Source: Paenibacillus larvae subsp. larvae (GTDB lineage: Bacteria; Bacillota; Bacilli; Paenibacillales; NBRC-103111). Taken from it: DNA of 64,000 nucleotides. Shown piece after piece: positions 26,993 to 35,600 of the stretch. The notes beneath the pieces are model-generated. The model made no database searches and was not told the origin of the DNA. It was given only the letters and a program-made list of their open reading frames with translations. A program made the translations under genes and the position numbers. Location of the stretch: NCBI RefSeq assembly GCF_002003265.1, contig NZ_CP019687.1, positions 434,001 to 498,000 on the forward strand. The letters run 5' to 3'. Each line of letters begins with the position of its first letter. Position 1 is the stretch's first letter.

Positions 26993-27277
26993 ATGTCAAC
27001 ACCTGATTTGATTATCAGTTTGAACCATAGAGCATTACAACTTCTTCAGGAAGATGCCGATAAAATCGAAAAACTGATCGAAGTGCAGATGGAAAACTTA
27101 ACGACGAGACAGTGCCCTTTGTACGAGGAAGTATTAGATACTCAAATGTATGGTCTATCTCGCGAGATTGATTTTGCTATCCGGGCCGGATTGATTACCG
27201 AAATCACCGGAAAGCAGATTCTAAGCAAGCTGGAGCGGAATTTGGCTCAATTATATGAAGCCTTAAATAAAAAGTAA
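26993..27277 (+). CDS. ylaN: YlaN family protein (DUF1507)
   Basis: A 94-residue protein matching B. subtilis YlaN as recalled, with the invariant [22 protein letters not shown] segment. In B. subtilis YlaN has been linked to iron homeostasis through the regulator Fur; that role is known for the family, not shown here. RBS GGGGGAATG-type upstream of ATG 26993. In Bacillus ylaN is next to ftsW; here ftsW follows after an antiporter gene and a broken asp23-like gene. Closed by a strong terminator. Confidence 0.93.
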   Translation: MSTPDLIISLNHRALQLLQEDADKIEKLIEVQMENLTTRQCPLYEEVLDTQMYGLSREIDFAIRAGLITEITGKQILSKLERNLAQLYEALNKK

Positions 27278-27304
27278 CCCATCTTGGTGAGGGTTACTTT
27301 TTTT
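27271..27304 (+). terminator. Terminator of ylaN
   Basis: AAAGTAACCC pairs with GGGTTACTTT around a ten-base loop, followed by T7. It overlaps the stop codon. Confidence 0.9.
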
Positions 27305-27346
27305 CAAAATAGACTGAAAGGCGGCGCGGCTGGTTTTCCAGCTTAG

Positions 27347-28390
27347 TTAAACCAGGAAGAATACGATACCTAGAATGACGTAGACAGCCAAGTGGAGGAA
27401 ACCTTCATACCAGTCCGATGTTCCGTCCTGCAGATTGGATTTGGTAATCAGAACCGCTACAAGAATGGCTACCAGCTCATAGGTAGAAAATACAATATCC
27501 ATCGTATTCCCCATAAAATAGCTAGCCAGGACCAGTACAGGGCCTACAAACATGGCGATTTGGAGGGAACTGCCAACAGCAATTTCTACGGAGGCTCCGA
27601 TTTTGTTTTTCACCGCAAGTATAACCGCTGCAGCGTGTTCAGCCGCATTACCTATGATAGCGATCAGGAAAGCTCCAACGAAAAGTTCAGATAAAGCAAA
27701 TTGAGCGGTGAACGCCTCGACTGTTCCGACCAGCCACTCACTCAATATTGCGACCATTACTGTGGAAAGAATCAGAAAAAAGATGGACAATCCCTTGGAC
27801 CACATAGGGTCTCCCTGTTCAACCACTTGATCCATAAGCAATTTTTTATGAGTCCCCATTGAGAAGTACAGCCATAGTATATATGCGATGATCAGGACTA
27901 TGGCTACAGCAAGACTGACAGTTGTTGTTTCTTTGATGGTAAGCCCTCTGGCAAAAATGGCAGGTACAAACAGGGCAATAACCGCCAGGGTCATGAGGGA
28001 GGTGTTATGGGAAGCTACTTTGATGTTGAATGTTTGCTCTTTGTATTTCATTCCCCCGAATAAGGCACTGAGGCCAAAAACAAACAGGAGATTTCCGATA
28101 ATAGAACCGGTCAAACTTGCTTTTACCATATCGAACAGGCCTTCTTTGACTAAGAAAAAGGCAATGATAAGTTCAGAAGCATTGCCGAAGGTAGCATTAA
28201 GAAAACCGCCGATTCGTTCTCCGGAATAATAGGCTACACTTTCAGTAGCCCGCCCCAAAAAACCGGCTACAAAAATAATGGCTATACAGTAAAGAATAAA
28301 CTGGAAGGTTGCATTCCAATTACTAAAACGGGCAATTGCACTCAGGGCAAATGTACCCACAAGCAAAATATTAAACCATTGTTTTTTCAA
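27347..28390 (-). CDS. Calcium/proton antiporter (CAX family)
   Basis: Exports Ca2+ in exchange for protons across the cell membrane. The 347-residue protein has about ten to eleven membrane segments and both repeated alpha motifs: GNASELIIAFF in the first half and GNAAEHAAAVI in the second, each with the cation-binding acidic residue. Similar to B. subtilis ChaA/YfkE. It lies on the opposite strand between ylaN and the asp23-like gene, so it is its own transcription unit. Confidence 0.92.
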   Translation of the reverse strand: MKKQWFNILLVGTFALSAIARFSNWNATFQFILYCIAIIFVAGFLGRATESVAYYSGERIGGFLNATFGNASELIIAFFLVKEGLFDMVKASLTGSIIGNLLFVFGLSALFGGMKYKEQTFNIKVASHNTSLMTLAVIALFVPAIFARGLTIKETTTVSLAVAIVLIIAYILWLYFSMGTHKKLLMDQVVEQGDPMWSKGLSIFFLILSTVMVAILSEWLVGTVEAFTAQFALSELFVGAFLIAIIGNAAEHAAAVILAVKNKIGASVEIAVGSSLQIAMFVGPVLVLASYFMGNTMDIVFSTYELVAILVAVLITKSNLQDGTSDWYEGFLHLAVYVILGIVFFLV

Positions 28391-28548
28391 ACTGAAACCC
28401 TCCGAACCTGTATGTAATCAAAAAATGCATAAAGCTAATTATAATATAAACGTGCACAAATTAAAATAAACATGACCCCCAATTTCCTTGATTTGATCCT
28501 TGTCTTTTGATTACAATACATAATATAGATTTTGAAGGAGTGATCCGT

Positions 28549-28934
28549 ATGTCTGAAGAAATTCAATCCAATTCCATTCGTATCTCGGATGACGTTGTAG
28601 CCACCATTGCTGGACTAGCCGCTGTTGATACCCCGGGATCTCCGCCATGTCCGGAGGGATGTCGGAGGGACTTGCAAGAAGGCTTAGTGGTAAAAATATG
28701 CAGCGTGGCGTGAGTGTGGAGGTAGGGGAACTGGAAGCCGCTATCGATTTACGAGTCATTGTCAATTACGGATGCAGGATTCAGGACGTATGTGCGGATC
28801 TTCAGCGGAATGTTATAGAAGCCGTAGAGAATATGACCGGCCTCCGAGTGATTGAAGTCAATGTCAAAGTAGAAGGAGTCTCGTTCCAGCAGGAGGAAAC
28901 AGCAGATGAAACAGCTGTAGCCAGAGTCAAATAA
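28549..28934 (+). pseudogene. Asp23/Gls24 family protein, frameshifted
   Basis: ATG 28549 (with GAAGGAG upstream) opens IRISDDVVATIAGLAAVDTPG, typical of the family, but this frame ends at 28713. The rest (EGLARRLSGKNMQRGVSVEV, then AIDLRVIVNYGCRI and GLRVIEVNVKVEGV) is in another frame to 28934. Adding one G at 28635-28637 (CCCCGGG) joins them as DTPGISAMSGGM. The family is associated with envelope stress and membrane anchoring in Gram-positives. A second, intact member is at 62612. Confidence 0.87.
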
Positions 28935-28942
28935 CAATCTGA

Positions 28943-28993
28943 CAAAGAACCCGGTTATCACCTAAGTGTTTGGTGAAAGCCGGGTTCCTTTGT
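28943..28993. terminator. Bidirectional terminator between the asp23-like gene and ftsW
   Basis: CAAAGAACCCGG pairs with CCGGGTTCCTTTG across a loop containing a further small stem (TCACC/GGTGA). It serves two converging genes. Confidence 0.8.
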
Positions 28994-29067
28994 TGCAAAG
29001 ATTATCAAGAAAAGCGATGGATAGAGGAAATCGCTTCTGCTTATGACAGTACAATTCCTTGACAGAA

Positions 29068-30234
29068 CTACCCTTTCGTTTTCGTTTTAACAGGTCGGTT
29101 TTGTTCGCGGGAGATACCGAGTACTATGCCCATAGCGACCATCATGATAATGATAGAGGACCCCCCATAGCTTATGAAGGGCAGGGTAACCCCCGTCAAA
29201 GGCATTAAACTAGTGATTCCCCCAATATTAATAATAGCCTGAATGGCAAACAGGGACATAATGCCAATCCCGACCAGCATGCTGAACGAATCTTTGGAAC
29301 GTATGGATATCAGCAGTCCCCTCCAGATAAACCAGACATACACAAGCAGAAAAATAGTTGTCCCGATAAAACCAAATTCTTCCCCAATTATAGAAAAAAC
29401 AAAATCATTGTATGGAAATGGCAGGTAGTGCAGTTTCTGAATGCTTTCCCCAAAGCCGGTTCCCATCAAACCGCCATGCCCGAGAGCGAACAGAGACTGT
29501 CTGATCTGAAAAGACGATGTATCCAAATTAGGGTCCCACGGATTTAGAAACACGGAGAGCCGGGCTGACCGAACACTAACCGCATCGACTTCACCTGAAT
29601 GGAAAATAGCATATATCCCCAAAAGTAACAAGATCACGCTTGCAAATCCGACACCTAAAAAGAAAAGGTGTTTGAGATTAGACCCTCCAGCAAGAATTAT
29701 GGTTCCTGCCGTTATGAGCAAAATAATGCTAGTACCTAAAGAAAGCTGCATAATATTCAGGAAGATAATCACACTGGTGATAATCAGTGCAGGTAAAAGT
29801 CCTTTTTTGAAATCACGAATCCGTTCCTGTTTCTTTGATATTAATACACTGAGATACATGATCAGAGCCAATTTAGCAAATTCAGCCGGCTGAATACCAA
29901 AACCAAAAATAAAAATCCATCTTTTAGCGCCATTTACAGATGTTCCTATAATAAGAACTAGAATCATCAGGAAAAGTGAGAATAAAAAAAAGGGAAGAAT
30001 TATTTTTTTAAGTTTATGCGGGCGAAGATTCATAGTAATCAACATGCCTATGGTACCGAAACTCACGAACAAGATTTGCCGCTTGGTAAAAAACCAAGGG
30101 TCATTGTTATAATCTGGACTTGTCGCAGCTATGACGGAACTGGAACTGAAAATCATGGCAATACCAAAGCAGACAAGCAGGATAGTCAGGAACAAGAGTT
30201 GAAAATCCGGTGTTCCTCTTCTAGGAGAATTCAC
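29068..30234 (-). CDS. ftsW: Peptidoglycan glycosyltransferase FtsW (SEDS family)
   Basis: Polymerises lipid II at the division septum together with a class B PBP. The 388-residue protein has ten membrane segments, IQPAEFAKLALIMYLS, the extracellular loop ending RLSVFLNPWDPN, then LGHGGLMGTGFGES, LPFPYNDFVFSIIGEEFGF and the C-terminal PFISYGGSS, all hallmarks of FtsW/SpoVE. Genome neighbour ylaN supports FtsW rather than RodA or SpoVE. Start ATG at complement 30232-30234. Confidence 0.92.
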   Translation of the reverse strand: MNSPRRGTPDFQLLFLTILLVCFGIAMIFSSSSVIAATSPDYNNDPWFFTKRQILFVSFGTIGMLITMNLRPHKLKKIILPFFLFSLFLMILVLIIGTSVNGAKRWIFIFGFGIQPAEFAKLALIMYLSVLISKKQERIRDFKKGLLPALIITSVIIFLNIMQLSLGTSIILLITAGTIILAGGSNLKHLFFLGVGFASVILLLLGIYAIFHSGEVDAVSVRSARLSVFLNPWDPNLDTSSFQIRQSLFALGHGGLMGTGFGESIQKLHYLPFPYNDFVFSIIGEEFGFIGTTIFLLVYVWFIWRGLLISIRSKDSFSMLVGIGIMSLFAIQAIINIGGITSLMPLTGVTLPFISYGGSSIIIMMVAMGIVLGISREQNRPVKTKTKG

Positions 30235-30243
30235 CGTAACACC

Positions 30244-30588
30244 TTATGCAAGCAACTGCTCAAGCTGGCCCAGTTTTTGCTGGACTTTATGCATGACAGG
30301 TTCTGGAACCTGTATGTCATAGTCCAATCCATGAGGGAACGTTGTACGCCCTATGTACACATCTTCAACTGCCAAAACGGCGTCCGGAGATTCCAGCTTG
30401 CCTGACTCTGCTCTTGTGTTAATTCTGAGGAAAAACTCCGCTTGATTGATTTTGTCTTCAATTTTGTAATCGTAAGTTGCGCGGGTATATTCCCACTGCC
30501 ACCGTACGAATCCAAGCTTTGTCGTGATTTCATCTAAATAAGCAAGATCGCTTTTTTTACCAATTAGACTGGTTTTTTCGATAATCAC
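30244..30588 (-). CDS. YugN-like family protein
   Basis: A 114-residue protein of unknown function. The segments KLGFVRWQWEYTRATYDYKI, then YFLRI-like EFFLRINTRAESG and TTFPHGLDYDI resemble the YugN family of Bacillales. GTG (complement 30586-30588) is selected because GGAGGAG lies eight bases upstream and the protein then begins MIIEKTSL; the longer frame has no homology. It lies just upstream of ftsW and may be co-transcribed with it. Confidence 0.75.
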   Translation of the reverse strand: MIIEKTSLIGKKSDLAYLDEITTKLGFVRWQWEYTRATYDYKIEDKINQAEFFLRINTRAESGKLESPDAVLAVEDVYIGRTTFPHGLDYDIQVPEPVMHKVQQKLGQLEQLLA

Positions 30589-30845
30589 AGCTACACTCCT
30601 CCAATTTTTCGTACATTCTTTTTCCATGATAGTATGTTTCTTTTCCTTCTGCAAGTAAACCCGGCAGAATAGCGGAGCGAAAAAAGCAGCAAAAATGCAT
30701 AGGAAACACTGGTTCCTTTTGATAAAATAAGGATAGTTCTCCCAAGGAAAATATTTGCTGGTCCTTTGGCGGAGTCCTCGTTTGGCTAAAAGATAAGCCT
30801 ACATAGGCTGTTTTAATAAATCGGCTAGGCAGGAGAGGATAAATT

Positions 30846-31738
30846 ATGGAATCTTTTGCATACAGACTTGCATCGGTGTTCTCGGATATGGTGTCATGGA
30901 GAAGATATCTCCATCAGAACCCGGAACTATCTTTCCAGGAAGAGAAAACAGCAGCTTGGATAAGCGCCAGACTTCGGGATTGGGGTGTTCCGTTTCGTAA
31001 TCATGTGGCAGGACATGGGGTATTTGCTGAAGTCAACGGATTTGCTGCAGGTCCTACAGTGGTACTGAGGGCGGATATGGATGCGCTTCCTATCCAGGAT
31101 GCGAAGCAGTGCGCCTACGCTTCCAAGGTTTCAGGTGTTATGCATGCGTGCGGGCATGCCGTCGGATAGATCCTCTTAAGGCAGCGGTACTTACAATAGG
31201 TTCTATTCAGGGCGGCCTTACATTTAATGTAATCTCCGAAGTGTGTACCTTGAAAGGGACTATCCGTACTTTCGATGAAGCCGCACGTAAACAGATGCAC
31301 TGCCATTTGGAACGGGTTCTGGCTTCAACGTGCCATATGCATGAAGCGGGTTTTGAACTGAACTATAAGTGGGGATATCCACCCCTGGTTAATCACGCCA
31401 ATGAGGTAAACCGGTTTAACCGTATCGCCGGCGGGATCTTTGGTACGAACAATGCAGGACCATGCCATCCTGTAATGGCAGCTGAGGATTTTGCCTATTA
31501 TCTTCAACATCTTCCCGGATGTTTTATGTTCGTAGGGGCAGGGAATGATTCGCAGGGGATTACTGCTCCTCATCATCACCCCAATTTCGATATTGATGAA
31601 AAAGCCATGCTTTATGCCGGAAGGCTGCTCAAGAACGAATTTTTTCTTACATGCATGTTTCCCCTAATGCCGGGCAGGCTATGTTTATGCAGACATATAT
31701 TTGGCATGAAAGGGGCATTATGCATTGAGAACCGTTAA
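30846..31738 (+). pseudogene. M20 family amidohydrolase with internal deletion
   Basis: The N-terminal part (RRYLHQNPELSFQEEKTAAWI, RADMDALPIQ and VMHACGHA, carrying metal ligands) ends at 31169. The C-terminal part (IDPLKAAVLTIGSIQGG, then FNVISEVCTLKGTIRTF, MAAEDFAYYLQ and APHHHPNFDIDE) continues in another frame. Family members have about 130 residues between these points, so the middle, including most of the lid domain, has been lost near 31155-31163. Substrates of the family are N-acyl amino acids or peptides. No function is expected from this copy. Confidence 0.88.
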
Positions 31739-32140
31739 AGAAATCATGTCCACGGATATGGTGACCGTTGGCCTGGAGGATAATGTATATGAAATTGCTG
31801 TGAAAATGAAAAAGCACGATATTGGTTTTATTCCTGTTGTTGAAGGAAACAAACTAATTGGTGTAGTAACGGACCGGGATTTGGTTCTTCGGGGTACGCT
31901 GAGAAACGATCGGGTTCAGCAGCTGTAAAAGAGGTTATGTCAGATGAAGTTACCGTCATACCACCTTCTATGTCTTTTGATGAAGCGGCTCAAATTATGG
32001 CAAAAAGCCAGGTCAGACGCCTTCCCGTTGCAGAAAACGGTGAACTGATCGGTGTCGTATCGCTTGGCGATCTGGCGGTTCGAGAAAAGTCCCAATCGGA
32101 AGCAGGACAAGCATTAAGTGAAATTTCAGAAGATCATTGA
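31725..32140 (+). pseudogene. Two-CBS-domain protein, frameshifted
   Basis: CBS domain 1 (MRTVKEIMSTDMVTVGLEDN to LIGVVTDRDLVLRG) reads from TTG 31725 but stops at 31926-31928. CBS domain 2 (VMSDEVTVIPPSMSFDEA to LIGVVSLGDLAVRE) is in the next frame to 32140. Adding one A to AAA at 31904-31906 gives TLRKRSGSAAVKEVMSD and a full protein of about 138 residues. Pairs of CBS domains bind adenine nucleotides; the role of this class of stand-alone proteins is unclear. Confidence 0.85.
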
Positions 32141-32279
32141 ACTTTATAAGCAGCATACCTTTGGCAGAAATTATGACCGGCTTAAATATAACCGGGTTTT
32201 TTGTTTAAGATTTTGCTTAGATTTTAAAAATAGTCGTTGTTTATAATGGAGGCAAGCGAAGAGAAGGAGAATCACCATC
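32141..32279 (+). other. Intergenic region with a weak terminator-like sequence
   Basis: Around 32176-32206 an ACCGG...CCGGGT pair with a T6 tail could be a weak terminator. Nothing else is seen. Confidence 0.35.
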
Positions 32280-32384
32280 ATGCCAAAACATATCCTGATT
32301 GTGGACGATGACAAAGACATTGCCCAACTGCTGCACATTTATTTGATAAATGAAGGATATATAAAACTGGCCGAATTGTGTTAA
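32280..32384 (+). pseudogene. Response regulator receiver domain, N-terminal stub
   Basis: ATG 32280 follows AAGGAG and encodes MPKHILIVDDDKDIAQLL and a little more, the start of an OmpR-type receiver with its acidic pair, then stops after 34 residues. The phosphorylated Asp (normally about residue 53), the output domain and any histidine kinase gene are missing. A deletion remnant that kept the promoter-proximal end. The following 134 bases hold no further recognisable sequence. Confidence 0.8.
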
Positions 32385-32518
32385 TTAAAAAATTAAAGTA
32401 AAGGTTAAGTTCTTGTCAGCGATGGCAGATAAAAGCAAACATACTTCGATCCGGTTCAGAAGAAAATACAGATAGCTCATCTACTGCCCAATCTTCAGTA
32501 AAAGGAGAATGAGATGCT

Positions 32519-33355
32519 GTGAAAAAAGTATTGCAACTTTGTGTTGCCGGATCAATAGTTCTGTCTCTCGCCGCTTGTACAGGGGTCCCGCAAAAAGGCG
32601 CCGGCCCTTATAACGCTGGCAATGCCAACAATGTCAGACCTTATACAACATACCAGAATAATGATGCCGCCGGAAATAAGTACGGCATGGGAGCCATGAA
32701 TCTTCATGCCAATACCCGTGTAGAAAGCAGCCAGTATCTGGCTGATCAAATTGCAGCAATGGATGAAGTCAGTGCGGCAAGAGTACTGGTAACCGACAAT
32801 AATGTTTATGTAGCGGTTCAGCTTAAAAATAACAATATAAACCAGAGCAATGTGAACAGAACGCCTACAGGAAACGTTACAACACGTACAGCAGGGCCTG
32901 ACAAGCCTTATGGTGGAGCCACTACCCGCGACGGACTGACAAACGGCATGGGTAGTATGGGAACCCATGGCGGTGGGAATATCAACCGCGGTCCAGTTCC
33001 TAACGCGATCGACATGCGCGGATCGAGAGATTATTCGGACAGCACTTACAACAGTTCCGGTACGATGATGTCTCAGGATGTAAAACAGAAAATCGTAACC
33101 AAAGTACGTTCTCTGTGCAGCCCGAATATAAGACATGTTTTTGTTACGGCAAATCCGGATTTTTACGGACGTATTAACAATTATGCAAATGATCTGAAAG
33201 CCGGAAAACCGATTTCCGGATTAGTCACCGAATTCAATGATATGGCCAGACGTGTTTTTCCGACAACTGCAGAGGGGACCATCACAAATAGAAACAATGT
33301 AACACCTAACGTTACGCCCACCCCAAATGGTTACGGCGGTATGGGTACCCGATAA
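32519..33355 (+). CDS. YhcN/YlaJ-type sporulation lipoprotein
   Basis: A 278-residue predicted lipoprotein: signal peptide with lipobox LAAC (Cys about residue 20), then a domain with IAAMDEVSAARVLVTDNNVYVAVQL, an Asn/Gly/Thr-rich insert, and VRSLCSPNIRHVFVTANPDF, which matches the YhcN/YlaJ family found in the spore inner membrane of Bacillales. GTG 32519 with AAAGGAG eleven bases upstream. Some family members affect germination; the role here is inference. Confidence 0.82.
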   Translation: MKKVLQLCVAGSIVLSLAACTGVPQKGAGPYNAGNANNVRPYTTYQNNDAAGNKYGMGAMNLHANTRVESSQYLADQIAAMDEVSAARVLVTDNNVYVAVQLKNNNINQSNVNRTPTGNVTTRTAGPDKPYGGATTRDGLTNGMGSMGTHGGGNINRGPVPNAIDMRGSRDYSDSTYNSSGTMMSQDVKQKIVTKVRSLCSPNIRHVFVTANPDFYGRINNYANDLKAGKPISGLVTEFNDMARRVFPTTAEGTITNRNNVTPNVTPTPNGYGGMGTR

Positions 33356-33442
33356 TCTTTTTTGCTTACTAATCCACAGATCTAAGGTTAGGTGCTGTGT
33401 ATTTTATTTTTTGCGGTTCAAAGGCAGTATAGATGCAGCCAC

Positions 33443-33490
33443 TAAAAGCCTTCTCCTATTTTTCCTGATCGGAAGAGGAGAGGCTTTTTT
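33443..33490 (+). terminator. Terminator after the lipoprotein gene
   Basis: AAAAGCCTTCTCC pairs with GGAGaGGCTTTT and is followed by T-rich sequence. Confidence 0.8.
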
Positions 33491-33581
33491 CTTTAAAGAA
33501 GTCGTATTCTGTATCCTGCCGAATGTATGGTATGATAGAGGTTGTAAGCTAAAATACGAAAAAGAATGGAGAGAGATAGAC

Positions 33582-34040
33582 ATGGCAATGACGGAGGTTA
33601 ATAGCCTCGATATGTCAGCGGTTCTCCTGCATGCTTACGATGTCGGTGATCTAATCAATGCTTCTACGGAAGTGGCGGATTATCTATATTGGAAGAAAAA
33701 GATGGAACAAGATGAGGAAGTGCAGAAACTTGTCCGTCTATTTATACAAAAAAAAGAGCGCTTCGAAGAATGCGAGCGCTTTGGTCATTTTCATCCCGAT
33801 TATCATGCTGCTTTGGAAGAAGTGCAGCGCGTGCAGGACGCTTTGGACCGCCTGGAACCGTTCCATAAATTCAAGGAAGCCGAGTTTCGATTGGACGATC
33901 TTCTGTATACGGTCTCCAAAACAATTGCGGAAGCTGTTTCCGACAGTATAAAAGTGCCGAGCGACATAGCCTCCCTGGCGGAAGCTTCCGGATGTGCCGG
34001 ATGCGCCTCCGGTGGAAGCTGCAGCGGTAAATGCGGCTAA
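33582..34040 (+). CDS. ylbF: YlbF family regulator with C-terminal Cys cluster
   Basis: Homologue of B. subtilis YlbF (RicF), which with YmcA and YaaT forms a complex acting on RNase Y-dependent RNA maturation, competence and sporulation. The 152-residue helical protein has VADYLYWKKKMEQDEEVQKL and a tail CAGCASGGSCSGKCG with four cysteines, in line with iron-sulfur binding reported for the Ric complex. ATG 33582 follows GGAGAGAG. ylbG follows at 35118, with an asparaginase gene inserted between them on the other strand. Confidence 0.85.
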   Translation: MAMTEVNSLDMSAVLLHAYDVGDLINASTEVADYLYWKKKMEQDEEVQKLVRLFIQKKERFEECERFGHFHPDYHAALEEVQRVQDALDRLEPFHKFKEAEFRLDDLLYTVSKTIAEAVSDSIKVPSDIASLAEASGCAGCASGGSCSGKCG

Positions 34041-34051
34041 TAGCAGATCGG

Positions 34052-35059
34052 TTATCGCAGGATAAAGTCCGGCACAAGCTCACCGATAATAGTCCCTTTC
34101 CAGTTCCGCAAGACAGGGCGGTGAAACGCAGCGAGTGCCCTATTCTCTTCGGCTGACAGAAGGCCGAGCTGGGACAAGGCTTCCGTCACTACAGGATAGA
34201 GAGCCCGTTGGGCACCGTCCTCCACTTTAAGGACGAGGGCAAGGCCTTCATCCGGTACGGTGACGGCAAAGACTCCCTCGGCACCCATTTTGCCGAGAAT
34301 GCGCCCTTTTGTTACGCTGATCAGCTGCGTATCAAAACGGTCACTGCCTGCGAGCATCTCGGGGCATCGTCTTAGTGCGCGAATAATCCGCGCACTGGCC
34401 TCCGCGATTACCGCGGGCAGACGCTCAGGCTTGCCAAGTCTCGCATAAGCGAGTGCAAGCCTGGATAAGGCGAGCCCGAAGACGGGGACGCCGCAACCGT
34501 CAACGCCAAGCGGAATTTCCGCTGCGGCAACACCTGTCATGCTGCTGACCGCTTGCAGCATAAGCTGCTGCACCGGATGCTCCGGTTCCATATAATGCTC
34601 GTGGGATACGCCCAGATGGGCGGCCAAAGCGAGCATAGCAGAATGCTTGCCGGAACAGTTATTGTGCAGCGCGGTTGGGTCGATGCCTTTCTTGCCCATC
34701 GCATCAGCCGTAGGTTTGTGATAGGGTGCATGCGCCCCGCATTGTAAGTCTTCCGGCACTCTGCCGATTTTTTGAAGCATTGACAGGGCTGTATCTGTAT
34801 GAACCCGTTCCCCGTTATGGGAAGCGCAACACAGGGCAATTTCCGCATCGTTTAGATGAAAGTGGTCTGCTGCACCTGAAGTGATAACGGGTATAGCTTG
34901 AATCAGCTTGGCGGTTGAACGGACAAATGTGACAAGTTCGGGATTACCCAGGTGATGAACAAGACTGCCGTCCCAACGGATTGCAACTATATGGCCGTGA
35001 TGAATACTCTCGGTCAAAGGTCCCCTAGTAACACGAAGAATCATTTCAGAGGAGTTCAT
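34052..35059 (-). CDS. Asparaginase (rhizobial-type II family, PF06089-like)
   Basis: Predicted to hydrolyse L-asparagine. The 335-residue protein has the family segments ESIHHGHIVAI, RSTAKLIQAIPV (with Ser and Lys), CCASHNGE, HNNCSGKHSAMLALA with the SGKH motif, and GVDGCGVPVFGL. ATG at complement 35057-35059 has AGGAG eleven bases upstream; a TTG 24 bases earlier is the alternative. The middle of the gene (34100-34700) looks more GC-rich than the flanks. It separates ylbF from ylbG on the opposite strand, so it is an insertion relative to Bacillus. Confidence 0.85.
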   Translation of the reverse strand: MNSSEMILRVTRGPLTESIHHGHIVAIRWDGSLVHHLGNPELVTFVRSTAKLIQAIPVITSGAADHFHLNDAEIALCCASHNGERVHTDTALSMLQKIGRVPEDLQCGAHAPYHKPTADAMGKKGIDPTALHNNCSGKHSAMLALAAHLGVSHEHYMEPEHPVQQLMLQAVSSMTGVAAAEIPLGVDGCGVPVFGLALSRLALAYARLGKPERLPAVIAEASARIIRALRRCPEMLAGSDRFDTQLISVTKGRILGKMGAEGVFAVTVPDEGLALVLKVEDGAQRALYPVVTEALSQLGLLSAEENRALAAFHRPVLRNWKGTIIGELVPDFILR

Positions 35060-35117
35060 TAAGGTACCATCTCCTGCTTTCAATTTTGATTAATGATAGA
35101 GAAAAGAGGGTATGACG

Positions 35118-35381
35118 ATGATAACAGAAAGATGCGGCTTGATTGTATGGATTAATGATATAAAGGCTGCCCGGAATCTGGACCGTTACGGATCGCTTCA
35201 TTACATTTCCAAGAAAATGTATTATGCGGTACTGTACATTCATGCCCACAAATACGAAGAAATATTGCGGCAGCTGCAAAGACTTCCTTATGTAAAAAAA
35301 GTGGAAAGGTCTTACCGCAATGAAATTAAAACAGAATATAACAAAGAAGTTTCGGACAAAACTAGATTTTACACGCTGTAG
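35118..35381 (+). CDS. ylbG: YlbG family protein (DUF2129)
   Basis: An 87-residue protein of unknown function matching YlbG: ERCGLIVWINDIKAARNLDRYG, then KKMYYAVLYIHAHKYEEI and PYVKKVERSYRNEI. ATG 35118 has GAGGG seven bases upstream; ATG 35112 is too close. In Bacillus it follows ylbF. Confidence 0.88.
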   Translation: MITERCGLIVWINDIKAARNLDRYGSLHYISKKMYYAVLYIHAHKYEEILRQLQRLPYVKKVERSYRNEIKTEYNKEVSDKTRFYTL

Positions 35382-35416
35382 GTGTAACATGCAATGAAGG
35401 TTTGTAAATCTTTCTC

Positions 35417-35441
35417 AAAAGCTTCCGTTCGAAGCTTTTTT
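35417..35441 (+). terminator. Terminator of ylbG
   Basis: AAAAGCTTC pairs with GAAGCTTTT around a five-base loop with a T6 tail. Confidence 0.88.
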
Positions 35442-35511
35442 ATTTTTTATTTTGAAAATTGGCATTTTTTCAAAAGATCTAAATATGAATTACTAATTTC
35501 ATATTTTTTAA

Positions 35512-35541
35512 TTGGAAATTTCTATGAGATTCAAGTACAAT
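35512..35541 (+). promoter_or_regulatory. Candidate promoter of the unknown gene at 35601
   Basis: TTGGAA and TACAAT with an 18-base spacer. Upstream, AAATATGAA and TTTCATATT (35480-35506) form a hairpin followed by T-rich sequence. Confidence 0.5.
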
Positions 35542-35600
35542 AGAGGGAGTGCCGTATATAGGTAATTGGTCCCATTTGCTTAGGAAAGGAGTTGTGATTC

